Counted from the stretch's first letter, positions 19,907 to 32,126 are shown. The stretch is DNA of 64,000 nucleotides from Boesenbergia rotunda (GCA_024364735.1 JAGFNQ010001609.1:286303-350302); one strand, 5' to 3'. The notes: generated by a model from the sequence alone, not told the origin. Program-made: numbers and translations.

Positions 19907-20263
19907 CTGAAAAATTAGATCTTCCTGCTAAATCAAATTATCTGCATAATGATTTAACTATATTGCATGAAAAATTAGTTAGTAATGGATCCAACATAGA
20001 TAATAGTAATATACCAAATATTAATTCTTTAATCTTTAATATTAATGCTAGAATTTTCAAAATTAATAATAATAGTTCGATTTCTGATAATTCTGATAAT
20101 GTTAAGGATAATAATAAAACTTTAATTTCTAATATTTCTGATAATGCTAAAGATGATGATAAAATCTTAACTTCTGATAATATTGATGATAATCTTAATA
20201 TTTCTGAACATAATGTTGAAGATAATGTTCAAGTTAATACTCAAGATAATGTTGATAATAATA
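19907..20263 (+). pseudogene. Asn/Asp-rich low-complexity reading frame (element C, after D)
   Basis: After the D junction one frame is open for about 120 codons until E's LTR begins. It is dominated by Asn, Asp, Ile and Ser (for example NIDNSNIPNINS and SDNIDDNLNISEHNVEDNVQ), with an upstream part EKLDLPAKSNYLHNDLTILH. AT-rich low complexity could keep it open by chance, but its place after the zinc knuckles suggests a gag tail or gag-pol linker of C. I do not recognise a domain. Confidence 0.45.
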
Positions 20264-21009
20264 TGTTGGTGCAATCAACCCGAGTGTGATCAGGTAGATC
20301 ATGAATTTTGATGTGTGTGTCAATATGATTAAGTTAGGGTTTCATGTTGATCTAATATGTGTATTTGAGTGTGCAGGATTGCAGAATACACATAGACTTA
20401 GTTGAATATCTTTGAATCCGGAGAAGGATGGCATGGGGAGATGAGCCGTGGGTCTGCATGCATCCGAGGGACCGTGGACAATGCAGGGACAATGAGTCGA
20501 GGGAAGCAAACTTCGAGGCATACGCGAAAGATGGCATGGGGAGACAAGCCGTGGCCTTGCATGCATCCGAGGGACGAGAGCCAAAGTCGAAAAAGGTTTG
20601 AAGGCAACAGGTCGAGGCTGCTGGATGAAGAGTCAGCTAAGTCGTGAGGATTCGAGTGCTGAGAGAATTGTACTCGGGAAGGGAAACCTTAGGTTTGGAA
20701 AGGTGGCAGTCGACTGATACTTGGATCAGTCGACTGATGTAGAGCATAGAAAGATCAGTTGACTGATCCTTGTCAATGAGATTGCGACCAGATTCTCATG
20801 CAAGCTGGACATCAAATTCACAAGGACTTCCGGGGTCTTCCACCGATGGATCAGGTCAGAACGTATCGAGCACATTTAAGAGGATCATTTTCCTGAGTCC
20901 GAAATAAGCTTGGGTAGAGCCTGTTCCGCTTGCGCTTGCTAACACGTGTAGGAAGAAAATCGAAAAGTAGCTATTCACCCCCCTCTAGCCAAACGTCAAA
21001 GTCCCAACA
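20264..21009 (+). repeat. 5' LTR of element E
   Basis: TGTTGGTGCAATCAACC...GTCCCAACA, 746 bp. It contains an imperfect duplication of a block with GATGGCATGGGGAGA and TGCATGCATCCGAGGGAC (about 20427 and 20531) and three CAGTCGACTG-type palindromes (20707-20767). The end has the CACCCCCCTCTAG run usual for copia LTRs. Confidence 0.88.
20707..20767. repeat. CAGTCGACTG palindromes in E's LTR
   Basis: Three sites: CAGTCGACTG (20707-20716), the perfect 14-bp palindrome ATCAGTCGACTGAT (20725-20738) and ATCAGTTGACTGAT (20754-20767). The spacing and a CTTGGATCAGTCGACTGATG string recur in E's interior at 57160-57306. Confidence 0.9.
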
Positions 21010-21011
21010 TG

Positions 21012-21023
21012 TGGTATCAGAGC
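21012..21023 (+). promoter_or_regulatory. Primer binding site of element E
   Basis: TGGTATCAGAGC, complementary to the 3' end of initiator-Met tRNA, two bases after the LTR. Confidence 0.9.
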
Positions 21024-21075
21024 GAGGTGCGCTCATCTACGGACTAACCACCGAGAGAGCAAAAAACTAGAGGAA

Positions 21076-21538
21076 ATGGCAATTGAAGAAAATTAGGAGA
21101 TGATATTAATGTTCCACCTCCCTACGATCGGGAGAGTTTTGAGTATTGGAGGATGCAGACAAAGACTTGGTTCGATATGGATTGGGATCTTAGGATCGTG
21201 CTCGAAGAACCATTTGAAATTCCAAAAGATAAACATGGGAAAAAGCTCCGACCAGAATATTGGAATAAAGAGCAACAAACGCAATCAAAGGCAAATGATA
21301 AGGTAATATTAATTCTACTTAATGTTTTGTCTAATGATGTGATTAGCTGTGTAGGTGAGTAAAAAAATGCACATGAACTATGGAGCAAGATGTTAGCGCT
21401 TCATGAAAACCCTACACAAGCTCAAGTAGTGGAAGAGCCTAAGAAAATGGGCTCAATAGTCCAAAAAGAGGAGAAGGGCCAATCTGATGAAGAAAGAAGC
21501 TCAACATCCGAAGAGGAGGAGAAAGTGGAAAAAGATTT
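21076..21538 (+). pseudogene. Copia gag, N-terminal part (element E)
   Basis: The frame shows the copia gag fold: FEYWRMQTKTWFDMDWDLR, then KANDKVILILLNVLSNDVI and NAHELWSKMLALHENPT, followed by an acidic stretch (EERSSTSEEEEKVEKD). A TAA after the VISCVGE part (near 21361) interrupts it, and the apparent start at 21076 is out of frame, so a small indel lies near 21094. The frame continues at 55553 across element F. Confidence 0.8.
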
Positions 21539-24094
21539 TGTCACACCCCGAGACCTAGGAGCCGCTGATCCAATAGGAAATTGGACAGCATCTCCCCTGT
21601 TCGGCGGACAATTTACACATACATACAACATATATAACACCACCACGCAGTTTAAATGGGCCTCAGGCTTCAAATCCAAACAGAATAACAATATATATGA
21701 CAATATAAACATAAATCCAAAGCACGAACATACCTGAGCTGCCAAGGGGGCAGGAACGCAGCAAAACCACACACAGTCCAACAAAGGACTCAAAAGTACA
21801 ATCTCATAAAGCAAATCACATACTACAAGTCCACGATAATCCAATGCAACGAAATGAAATGTAATATGATCCAAAAACAGAAAGTATCATATAAAACCAA
21901 ATCGGATGTCGTCACAAGCATGGGACTGGCGACTCGGTCCCTTCTGCCAGATATCAACCTGAAATTAGAAAATATGGCAATGGTGTGAGTCCAAATAAAA
22001 TCAACGGATACCCAAACAGATATGCATAGCAAGTTATACTAACAATAAGAGTCTACGCTGATACAGTCTCATATGAACAATAGAAAAGGGTATACACTGA
22101 AGGTACATACCAGAATTCATCTATCCTACAGAGGGGAGAAATAAATCCCTATGGAACAAGTATAACACATAATCCAAGGTAAACAGGTCTCCAGTATATG
22201 CATGTCAATCAAGTGCAGAAATCAAATGCAGCAAGCAATGCTTGATGCAAATATGCACATGGTGCAATGATATGAGTTACCCCTAACACCAGTCAGATCA
22301 TTGTCCATCTATCATAAATGAACGTCCGAGTGGGTAGAGCTATGACAACTGTACGCACCCTGCTATCACTGCTCCTGAGTGACCGAGTGGACAGGATACT
22401 GGCGGAGGACGCCCTCCTACCCCAAGCAATGGGCAATGGGGGAGTCTCACTCTTATCTTCTCGTGTCTCAGGATGAGATGGGATCCTTGGATGATACCAC
22501 ACCCGGAACCACCCTCCAAATAGTGGTCGAAGGAGTAATACAGGGCAAATGCACACACTCTATGGTAGCCACTACCCCTGAGTGGGTGTGTATGGATTCC
22601 TCATGTAACTGATGATGGGCTCAGACTACATAGGAGCCGATGATCGTCAGCATGCAATAATGCAAGGATGGTGCATGACACAAACACATACAACAACCAC
22701 CAAGTCCTCATCTATCACCTCAGTGTACTATGTATAGGCCTAATTCCTACAACATGGAATACAAGTAACCTACAAGGTGTACTGGCAAGGTAACTAGTGA
22801 TCCATCAATGTCAAATGCAAGAGTATATATAACTACATCTATGCACATATATACAACTGACAACCCTCGAGACTGTATGGAACTAAAGGCAGATCAACTC
22901 ATGAATAAGCAACTAATGTCAAGTAAAGATATACTAAAGCAGGTATAGCGTATAAACATATTGTTATCTATAACAAACCATGAATAGCAATATGATAATA
23001 TCTAAAGAGATAAGTCAAAGGTACCCGCCTCAAGAGAGATGCTCGTATCAGAAAAGAACCTCCTGTCCGATAATCAGCAATGATAAACTCAATCAATGCC
23101 CTATTTCAAAAGCATAATATTTAGCTACAATAATATATAATTTATAGCTAAACGAGTTATTTCATTTTATTAGGATTCGTCCTAATTGTCCTATTTCATT
23201 TTAATAATTACAATTATAATCAAATGAGTAACCCATAATTATCCCATGTTACTTAGTTTAGATTTTGATTAATTTGATCTATTAACTAAATTGAAGTTCA
23301 CCCAAATCTAACCAAGTCTAAACCTGATCAGATTTGAAGCCCTCCATTTACTGATTCAAATTAAGCTCAAAATATATATTACCGGGCCGAGGAGCAACTA
23401 CATTAACATGAATCAATTGCAAGGATCATAACGAAACCAAATCCAGCATATCAAGATGATAGGGTAAATAATCATCTCTGAATATGTTCAATTCAAACAT
23501 CAATAATCTGAACAACATACTAGAGCTTCACCAATTAAAATCCCTAATGATCCAAAACTCACCTATGGACGGAAACAACCCCCTCAGCCTCCCAATCAAT
23601 CCCAAGTGCAACCCAATGCTACTGTTCTAGCACAATTCCATTCAAAGAACAATCGGAAACCATCAAAGCTTACCTGAGATGGCAACTCCACTTGGTCGGC
23701 ACTGTGATGAAGGTGTATCGATCAACACAGATTCACAAATCTCGTGAGCTACCTGTGAAGCTCTACAACAAACATCTTCATCGGAACCTAGAGAGGGGGG
23801 GCAACCATAGTTTGATTAGGGTCTCCTTACTGCCAATGATCGCTTATTTTGATAGAAGGGAAAATGAGCAAGCAAAAGGTGGCGATGGCTTACCTCCTAT
23901 GGCCGGAGTCAACTACCAGAACCCTAACTCCATCCATTTTGATGCTTCTCAGAAATCAACCCGGCAATCCCTTCTCACCGAAAACCCTTGGGCCGGGAAC
24001 AAGAGATCTCATCAAATGTGGGAGGAGAAGAAATCGGATTGGAGTAGCTTCAGTCGGCTAGGGTTCGCTGATACGAGATGAGGAGGAAGGAAAT
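21539..24094 (-). repeat. 3' LTR of F, first part
   Basis: From TGTCACACCCCGAG to the insertion point of G. It matches 43312-44636 and then 53956-55140. No real ORF; the small ones are in GC-richer patches. It continues at 39804. Confidence 0.88.
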
Positions 24095-25549
24095 TGATGG
24101 ATCGAGAGAATACGATAGAGTGGGGGGGTGAATATCGTAAAACCGTTTCGGATTAGATTGAGAGAAATTACGTAGTGGAAATTAAAAGAAACAAACGCAA
24201 ACACAAGGTTTTTTACTTGGTTCGGAGTCGCGGCCGGCTCCTACTCCAAGGCCCATGGTCCTTGACCGTTTACTGCGGGCAATTCTATAATCGCGCAAGT
24301 TATTACAAAAATTTGTACAGTAATAGTGTAGTAAAAAGTACAATTATGCTCTTTGTTACTGATGCTCGGTGTAGATCGTTCTTCGGTGCGGAGGTCATCG
24401 TCGGCGCTTGAATCTCGAGATCGGAGGTTTCTGAAGCAGAGTGCTTGAGTCGAAGAGCGTAGAGGCGTTGGAAGAATTGATGTCGAAGCCTTGGGGGTCG
24501 AACCCCTTTTATAGCACTCCTTCGGATCCGAGGACCCTCATCCGAAGCTCGGTCAAGGCTTATCCATCCATAATTGGGCTCGGAGCTGACGGGGGCGCCC
24601 GGGACACATGGGGCGCCCGGGTTGACTTGGTCTGCTGGCTTCTCGGCTGACTTGAATTCTATTGCTTCGTTGGCTTGGGCCCAGGGCGCTCGAGGCATCC
24701 GAGTGCCTGGGACCATGGGGGCGCCTGGGAGCTTGAGGGCACCTGCCCCAGTGAACTTTCGAAGCAACTCTTGCTCAACTTCTCGTTTGGCCTTGGCCTT
24801 GGGCGCCCGGGACCTCCCGGGCGCCTAACCCAGCTGCTGCCCTTCTCCTTTAGGGCGTTCTGAGCTGCAGAAACTCATTCCTTCGGTCCTGCATCCAAGG
24901 TTAGTACCAAACATAATAAAGCAAGAATGTTAGTGATTTTTATAGCCGTAGCTGTCTTGGTTCTGATTTTGGGTCTCCAAAATGGAACCCTAGGTCGAAC
25001 CGACGCCTACTGTTCCCTCGACGGGGAACGCATCCTCACCTACTCCTCTCAGGAGAATTTACCTGTTGCCAACCGGCTCCTCCGGTTGGACTTTTGCCCA
25101 GCAGTCCTTCGCCAGGTGCCTAGTAGTCCTTCGCCAGGTCTTCGTTACCAAGAAGTCCTTTGCCTGGTGCCTAGCAGTCCTTCGCCAGGTATTCGTTACC
25201 AAGCAGTCCTTCGCCTGGTGTCCTTCGCCAGGTCTTCGTTACCAAGCAGTCCTTCGCCTGGTGCCTAGCAATCCTTCACAAGGTCTTCGTTACCAAGCAG
25301 TCCTTCGCCTGGTGCCTAGCAATCCTTGGCTAGGTCTTCGACTCCTAGCGGCCCTTCGCTAGGTGCCCAGCAGCCCTTCGCCAGGTCTTAGGATTTCGAT
25401 GCCTAGCAGTCCTTCGCTAGGTGCCTAGCAGTCCTTCGCTAGGACTTCAATCTGTACACTCAAGTAACATATAAAAATAACATCTTAACTTTTGAATCCT
25501 TTGCCATTATCAAAACCCAGGTTCGACTTGGGTGCTGTCTGCACCAATA
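24095..25549 (-). repeat. 3' LTR of G
   Basis: Plus-strand ends TGATGG and CCAATA are single-base changes of TGTTGG and CCAACA. Minus-strand TATA box at 24506-24513. Compared with the 5' LTR it lacks a block of about 47 bp of GGCGCC-rich sequence after 24520. It is otherwise collinear with 38355-39803. Confidence 0.9.
25095..25445. repeat. Mini-hairpin array in G's 3' LTR
   Basis: Reverse complement of the array type in A: loops AGTCCTTC between arms such as CTAGC/GCTAG and near-matching CCAG/CTGG pairs, more than ten units. The 5' LTR has the matching array at about 39388-39695. Confidence 0.75.
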
Positions 25550-26762
25550 ATCTCCCCCTTTTTGATTTATGGCAACCCGGTTCAAAAAGTTAAGTTAATA
25601 ATAAACAGGTGAAATACCAGTTTAGTTTCCTCCCCCTGGAAGGAATCTCCCCTTAGGTTTTTCAAAGGTTTGTGGGGTTTGAAAAATTTCTAAGTCTAAA
25701 AATGGAATTGATTTTTCAACACATAGACCATTTTTTAATATTTTCCAACAAATTTGGTTGGGCACTTGTAAAATTTATACTTAGAACCTTTACACTTAGA
25801 AAAATTTTCAAGTCAATAACTTAGAAAATTTTCTAAACATCTTATGAAGTTTTATTACAAAAATATTTTTGATAAAAAAATTTCAATCTCTTTAGTACTT
25901 TAAAAACTTTATACTTAGAGACTTTTCTATTAGAGAAGTTTAAAAATAAGTACTTGGAGAAAAAACATCTTAGGTCAAGTACTTAGACACAGTTTTTGAA
26001 AACAGCTCAGGTCAAGTACTTAGAAATAGTTTTTGAAAACAGCTTAGATGATTTTACTTTTTGAAGAAAGGATAAAGTTTAGAAAATTTTTAATTTTGAA
26101 AAAATAATAAAATTAAAAAATTTATTTTTCAAACTTTTCCTCCTTTCCAATCTCTCCCCCTTTGCCATATATCAAAAGAAACAAAGCAGTATAGCAAAAA
26201 AAATGCATAAGAATGTAGCAAAAGAATAATGTGTTGTACTGAACCAATTCAAGGTATAAATTTGGACCAAATCAATTTGAATTATCTCGCTCGGGTCCTG
26301 TCTAACCCAATTAGCTACTTACTAACTATTATAAACAGTAGTTTTCGCTAGGGTTAGTCAAGTTAAGTGTTTTGTTCAAGTTAGATTTTCTAAGCTTGAC
26401 ACTTAACCTGATTACTGTTTAATTTGTATTTAATGCCCCAATTACTGCAGATGCACTGACTTAAAGCATTTTGAATTAAGGCAAAGACCTAAGCTTCTCA
26501 ACTCATTCTAGGTTATCAGTCAAAAGTACCCTAAGGTGCTTGTGAGATGTTGGCTTCTAGATCTATAGGTGCATGCATTTCTAGGGTTAGGGCCTAGGCT
26601 AAGTCCATTTTCGAAGAAAACCCCTAGTTTTGAAGGGGTAATTTAAAAAAAAAACTAAGTCGAAAAAATTATTTTTAAAATTGTAATAAAGATTTTTAAA
26701 TTAAGTAGAAACTGATTTTAAATCAAGTAAAGCAGTTTAAAAAAAATAGAAGTAGAGTAAGC
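25550..26762 (-). other. 3' non-coding region and polypurine tract of G
   Basis: On the minus strand it follows the RNase H stop and ends in the tract AAAAAGGGGGAGAT beside the LTR. AT-rich, with CTTAGGTCAAGTACTTAGA-like short repeats (about 25970-26050) and a block (26250-26600) conserved in A, H and I. No coding frame. Confidence 0.8.
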
Positions 26763-27012
26763 CTATTCTACCAAGCATAATCCTAACTGCCTTCTTAGTG
26801 AGCTAAACTCAGACTCAGGTAGGGATTTGGTGAATATGTCAGCTAAGTTAGATTTAGGGTCTACATGCTTAAGGACTATCTCACCCTGGCTACATGATCT
26901 CTTACAAAGTGGTGTTTAACTTCTATGTGTTTAGTTCTGGAATGTTGGATTGGGTTCTTAGTTAGATTAATTGAGCTTATATTGTCAATGTAAACCTGAG
27001 TTTGGGTGTAGT
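26763..27012 (-). pseudogene. RNase H C-terminus of G, beyond S2
   Basis: The minus strand encodes the last about 80 codons of copia RNase H (matching the tails of A and H), from the VDNISSINLTKN region to the stop near 26763. A G is missing in the ARGEIVLKH codons relative to A and H, giving a frameshift. The upstream part resumes at 30590. Confidence 0.85.
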
Positions 27013-27479
27013 TGTAACGACCCTAAAAATTCTCTTAATATTTTCTTAAAAACATTGAGCATGTCTAGATAATTTTCCGAGGGACCTAGAAATATTAATA
27101 CAAAATTTGGCCTAGAAATCCATATTTTCTCATTTAAATTGAGAAAACTAAGTAGTAATGGGCCTTATATGGGCTTTTTAGTACCATAATTATTGAAGAA
27201 TTTTAGGTAGAATTTAATATAAATATAAATGGATTTTAATTAGGAATATTAGTATGATTATGGATGAGTTTTAGCATGGTTTCCTATTTAAATTGAGAAG
27301 TTAAGTACTAATGGGCCTTATATGGGCTTTCTAGTACCATGATTATGGGTGAATTTTAGGTAAAAATTAATATAAATATAAAAGGGTTTTAATGAGAAAT
27401 ATTAACATAATTATGGGGAAATTTCTAGAGAATTTTCAGAATTTTGGGGAAAATAATAGAAAAATAAAATAAAAATTAG

Positions 27480-27550
27480 TGCATGGACCAAGGATTTGAA
27501 CCTTGGACCTCTTGTACAACCTTGCATGCTCTAACCAATTCACCTAGCAA
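27480..27550 (-). other. tRNA-like sequence in S2
   Basis: On the minus strand: CTAGGTGAATTGGTTAGAGC, later GGTCCAAGGTTCAAATCCTT. The T-arm-like stem CCAAGG/CCTTGG is perfect. It lies about 100 bp upstream of the TATA box, on the opposite strand. Confidence 0.5.
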
Positions 27551-28894
27551 GGGAGTGCTATGAGGAAATGAAATGGAGTTTGGTTAAGGTTTAGGGGAAG
27601 AGGAAGAGACACCATGACTCTTCACTTACCCTCAATGTGTTATAAAGAAGGGGGTTTGGGAGTTACCTTCTTCCTTCCATCAATTGCACTTTCTTTCCTC
27701 CTCCCTCATCCTAGCCGAAACCTCAAGGAGAGGTTCTCCATTGGAAAAGCTCCACAAGAAGGTCTCATCACCAAGATCTAAAGGTTTTCTAAGGCTACAA
27801 GGGCAAGGGGGTTCAAGTGTCCAAGGGATTTACAATTTCCTTCCCTTTTAAGGTCTAAAAATCAAGATTAACCAAGGTAAGACTCCCTCACCTGTGGTAT
27901 AATAGTTCCTTTTGGATTTTAGCATAATATGAAGTTGTTTGAGATTTTATTTTGGGAAAAAAAGAAAAGAAGGCATGAACCCCAACCTAGGTTTCGGCCA
28001 CTAGGATTTTTGGGTCCATGATGATGCTAAAAATCTTTGTCATGTTTTCAAATGTGCTCTCATGATGTTTAGAGATTAAATATAATTTTTGAGAATTTTT
28101 GGGGTACCCTAGGATCCCCTAGGGTTTCGGCCAATCCCATGAACCCATGGGTAGGGTTGAATCTAAACCCTCAAGCATGTGTTTTGTGTATTATCATGAT
28201 ATAAGGGAGATTGAGGGTGACTTATGTGAACTTTTACAAGGCTTTGTGACCCCACAAGTTTCGGCCAAGTTGGATAGTAGGGCAAAAGTCAGGGCTTTCC
28301 TCAAGTAAGGGCCCTAATGGCCCCTATGGTATGGTATGGTTGGTGTTTAATGGTTGATTGGGGATCTTAATGGAATTTTTCCATGCACCCATGCCCTTAT
28401 AGGTTTCGGTCAGCCCTAGGAAGGAGGGCTAAAGGTTAGGGTTAACCCTAATCATGAGCCCTAATGGCTTCCTATGGTCTTATGGACAAGGTATGGTTGT
28501 TCCTTTACCTTATGCTATCTTACATGTTTATGGAATTGATGGAACTCCACCTTATAGGATTCGGCCAAGCCATGTATCTAGGCTTTGGGGTGGAGTTAGG
28601 GTTCGAAGAATCAGGGTTTATGCTTATTATGAAGTATATATATAGGTTCAAGCATGTGGTAGAAATTAAGTTACCTATAACCCTAACCTCAAGCACCATG
28701 TTTTATGTTTGTATGTTTATGATTGGATGTCATGCTTAATAGGGTTATTTATGAATGTCTTATATTCTATGCCATGCGCTTGGATAGTAGGTAGCATGTT
28801 TATGGAAGTCCTACCTATGTATGCTTATGTTATGTTGAGAACCATGCTATGTTATATGCTCATGTTATGTTAAGAACCATGCTATGTTATTGTG

Positions 28895-29095
28895 TATGTT
28901 CATGATAAGAATGATGTCATGATAAGTATGTTAGGTTTATGTTCATGATAAGAATGATGCCATGATAAGTATGTTAGGTTTATGTTCATGATAAGAATGA
29001 TGCTATGATAAGTATGTTATGTATATGTTCATGATAAGAACGATGTCATGATAAGTATGTTATGTTTATGTTCATGATAAGAATGATGCATGCCA
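28895..29095. repeat. Tandem repeats in S2, first block
   Basis: About five units of roughly 43 bp, each with TTCATGATAAGAATGATG and CATGATAAGTATGTTA. Confidence 0.85.
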
Positions 29096-29814
29096 TGTTG
29101 AATGAATAAAGATGCATGCCATGTTTATGAAAGAAGATGCATACCATGTTTATGAATGAAGATAATGCTCATGCCTTCCAGGCATTATGATGCTATGCAA
29201 TAAGTATGAACAATGAAAGGACAAGCATGTGTTAAGTCATGCTTTATGTAACATGGTTATGCTATGAATGTCTTCTGAATGATGAAACATGTAAAGTATT
29301 TTACTTTATGAATGGGCTTGTACCGGACCGAAGTATGGGTCCAAGGGATGGGCACCTTAAGAACGCCCCGGTTATGGACTATCGACTATGTTGTCCACGG
29401 TTCTGGCACTACCGGAGCTGTGCAACAGGGATGGGCTCCTTAAGAACGCCTTGGTTCGGGGACTACCGACTATGCTGTCCTTACCCTAGTAGGTCGGGGC
29501 TCGCTACCTCGGATTTGCTAGGGATGCACGCTTATGATGTATGTATGTGGTACAAGCCGGGGACCCCAATGATATGATGATTATGTTTAAACATTTAAAA
29601 GTATGTTTTTAAAAAGTTAAGCATCCTTATGTATATGCATTCCACTCATGCATTCATTCATGTTATGCATTATGCTATGCTAATAAGATTTTATGCTTAC
29701 GCTTCATGTTAAGAAATATGCATGAGAGTAAATGATCTATGTCATGATTATGTTAAGAAGATGCTCATATGCTATGTAGGAAGTATGCCTATGTTTATGC
29801 CATACAGATTGGTT

Positions 29815-30085
29815 TACACCTTATAGACATGTTTATACCATGTATTATACCATGTTAAGAATGTTTATTATGTTATGTTTATACCATGTATTATACCATG
29901 TTAAGAATGTTTATTATGTTATGTTTATACCATGTATTATGCCATGCTAGGAATGTCTATTATGTTTATGTTTATGTCATGTAGCATGCCATGCTTAGAA
30001 TGTTTACTATGTTTACATTTATGCCATGACTCATGCCATGGTAGGAATGTTCACTTATGTTTATGTTCATGCCATGTCAAGTATA
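29815..30085. repeat. Tandem repeats in S2, second block
   Basis: About six units of roughly 47 bp built on TTATACCATGTATTATACCA and AGAATGTTTATTATGTTA, diverging to the right. Confidence 0.85.
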
Positions 30086-30589
30086 TGATAAGTGATTCAA
30101 GTTGTTATGTTCTGAGTAGAGCACCAAGTATGTTAATGTTTCATGTGCTCATTATGAGATGATGAATGGTTTTTGTGAGTAGGAAAGAGTCTTACTAAGC
30201 CTATGTGCTTATAGTCTTATTTTCTTATACCGCAGATCATTCAAGGGGACAATGAGGAAGCAGCAGGAGGGCAAGAACGCATGTGTGTGGTAGTGACTTG
30301 GCCCAGGAAACCATATGTTTACCGTTTATGCTAGAACTTTACTTTGGTTACTTATATGCTTGAATGCTTGAATAATGACTTATGGAACTCTATGAGGTGA
30401 TGTTAAGTATGACATGATATGATGCTTAAGTATGAAGTCAATATGCCAAGTTTCCATGTCATTATGTTAAGAATGGTAGTAGGGCATGTATGTGTAAGAA
30501 TAAAGTTATTCCGCTGTCTTATGATGTCTACTTGCCCTACTCATGTTAACGTAACGCCGCTTAATGGAAAAAAAAAAGCGGGCGTTACA

Positions 30590-32126
30590 GTAGTTAAGCT
30601 GGAAGTCCTTAAGGGTGTGCATCATCCATAAGAGTTGTGCTACACACTCTCCTAAGGCAACATACTCAGCTTCAGTTGTGGATAGAGCTACACAATGTTG
30701 TTTTCTGCTACACCAACTTACTAGACTATTCCCTAACAGTTGGCAGCTTCCACTTGTACTCTTTCTATCTAATTTACAACCAGCGTAGTCAGAATCCGAG
30801 TATCCTGACAAGTCAAAGGTTGAGGTCCTAGGATACCAAATCCCTACATTTAGGGCGCCCTTAACATATCTTAGTATTCTTTTTAGGGCTGCTAAGTGCG
30901 TTTCCTTAGCACAGGTTTGGTATCTAGCACACATTCCTACAGCAAAAAGGATATCAGGTCTGCTGGTTGTAAGGTACAGTAGACTTCCAATCATACTTCT
31001 ATAGAGTCTATGATCTACTAGTTTACCATCAGGGTCACTATCTATTTTTACATTTGTGGCCATGGGGGTACTTATGCTTTTAGAGTTATCCATTTTAAAT
31101 TTCTTTATTAATTCCTTAGCATATTTGGATTGATGGACATAGTTTCCATCCCTAGTTTGTTTAATTTGTAATCCTAGAAAGAAGTTGAGCTCACTAACTA
31201 AGCTCATTTCAAATTTATTTTCCATTATTTTAACGAATTCTTTTAAGAAATTTGAGTTGTTGGACCCAAAGATTATGTCATCGACGTAGATTTGGGTAAT
31301 AAAGATTTCTTTTCCTAAGGTCTTAATAAATAGGGTTGAGTCAATTTGTCCTTGTTTAAATTCTTTAGAAATTAGGTAGGTTGATAAGCGTTCATACCAG
31401 GCCCTAGGTGCTTGTTTTAGTCCATAAAGTGCTTTAGTGAGTTTGTAAACATGGTCAGGTCTTTCTAAGTCCTCAAAGCCAGGGGGTTGTCCTACATAAA
31501 CTTCTTCCTTAATAAATCCATTTAGAAAAGCTGACTTTACATCCATTTGGTAGAGTTTAAATCCTTTATGGGATGCAAACGCTAACAACATCCTAATGAA
31601 CTCAAGTCTAACTACTGGGGCATAGGTTTTGTCATAATCTAATCCCTCTACTTGGCTGAACCCTTTGGCTACTAAGCGGGCTTTATTTCTCACTATTTCT
31701 CCTTGATCATTTAGCTTATTCCTAAACACCCACTTAGTATCAATAATGGATTTTCCCTCAGGTTTAGGTACTAGTTCCCAGACTTGGTTCCTCTCAAACT
31801 GGGCTAACTCTTCCTGCATGGCTATGATCCAATCAGGATCAGGTAAGGCTTCCTCTATAGTCTTAGGTTCAATTTTTGAAATCATTGCAATCTAACTAAG
31901 GTTCCTATAGGTGGACCTAGTTCTGACTCCTAAGGCTGGATCACCCACAATTTGATCGGTTGGGTGATTGAGTCTGGGTTTCTTAGTTTTTCTGGAACTT
32001 GGTTCAACCTCAGCTCTGGCTGGTCGGTTTGGTTCAGTGATTGGTTCAACTACTTGGGTTGGTTCAATTGCTGGTTCAATTGTCTCAATGGTTGGTTCAA
32101 TAGTTAGTTCAATTAGGGGTTCAATT
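30590..32126 (-). pseudogene. Copia linker, reverse transcriptase and RNase H, main part (element G)
   Basis: A 459-codon open frame starts at ISKIEPKTIEEALPDPDW (31885) and runs through RT motifs QMDVKSAFLNGF, LYGLKQAPRAWYERL and YVDD (QIYVDDIIFGS), and RNase H motifs YSDSDYAG and STTEAEYVAL. It reads into S2 at 30589, which ends the native sequence after KDFQLNY. Upstream, 31886-32126 is the linker, rich in Glu-Pro repeats and cut by S3. The RT is the most complete in the window: no stop or frameshift lies in this block. Confidence 0.93.

Larger units (their letters stand above)
7076..20263 (+). mobile_element. Element C: degraded copia-like element, split by D and truncated by B and E
   Basis: Visible parts are the end of a 5' LTR (7076-7648), a primer site, a short gag remnant with two zinc knuckles (to 8011) and a stretch rich in Asn and Asp codons (19907-20263). 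D is inserted between the last two. B truncates the LTR on the left and E cuts off everything downstream of 20263. It is the oldest layer in the window because B, D and E all lie within it. Confidence 0.7.
27013..30589 (+). repeat. S2: solo LTR, TGTAACG family
   Basis: Perfect duplication gtagt (27008-27012 and 30590-30594) with ends TGTAACGACCC and GGGCGTTACA. It lies in G's RNase H. About 3.6 kb, without primer site or polypurine tract. In this orientation it has a TATA box (TATAAAG, 27641-27647), a CT-rich leader, a plausible splice donor (AAG|GTAAG, 27877), and AATAAA at 30499-30504 near the 3' end, so transcription runs rightwards. It shares blocks with S1 and S3, reversed. Confidence 0.88.

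Noticed and set aside
19963..20289. Asn-rich ORF taken as a stand-alone gene ending LVQSTRV
   Set aside because: The last codons come from E's LTR; the native frame is interrupted at 20263 and lies within element C.
24927..25362. ORFs with repeated LRQVFVTKQSFAW-type wording (also 39219-39611 and 44722-44954)
   Set aside because: These fall in the hairpin arrays of the SIRE LTRs; the apparent peptide repeat follows from the DNA repeat.
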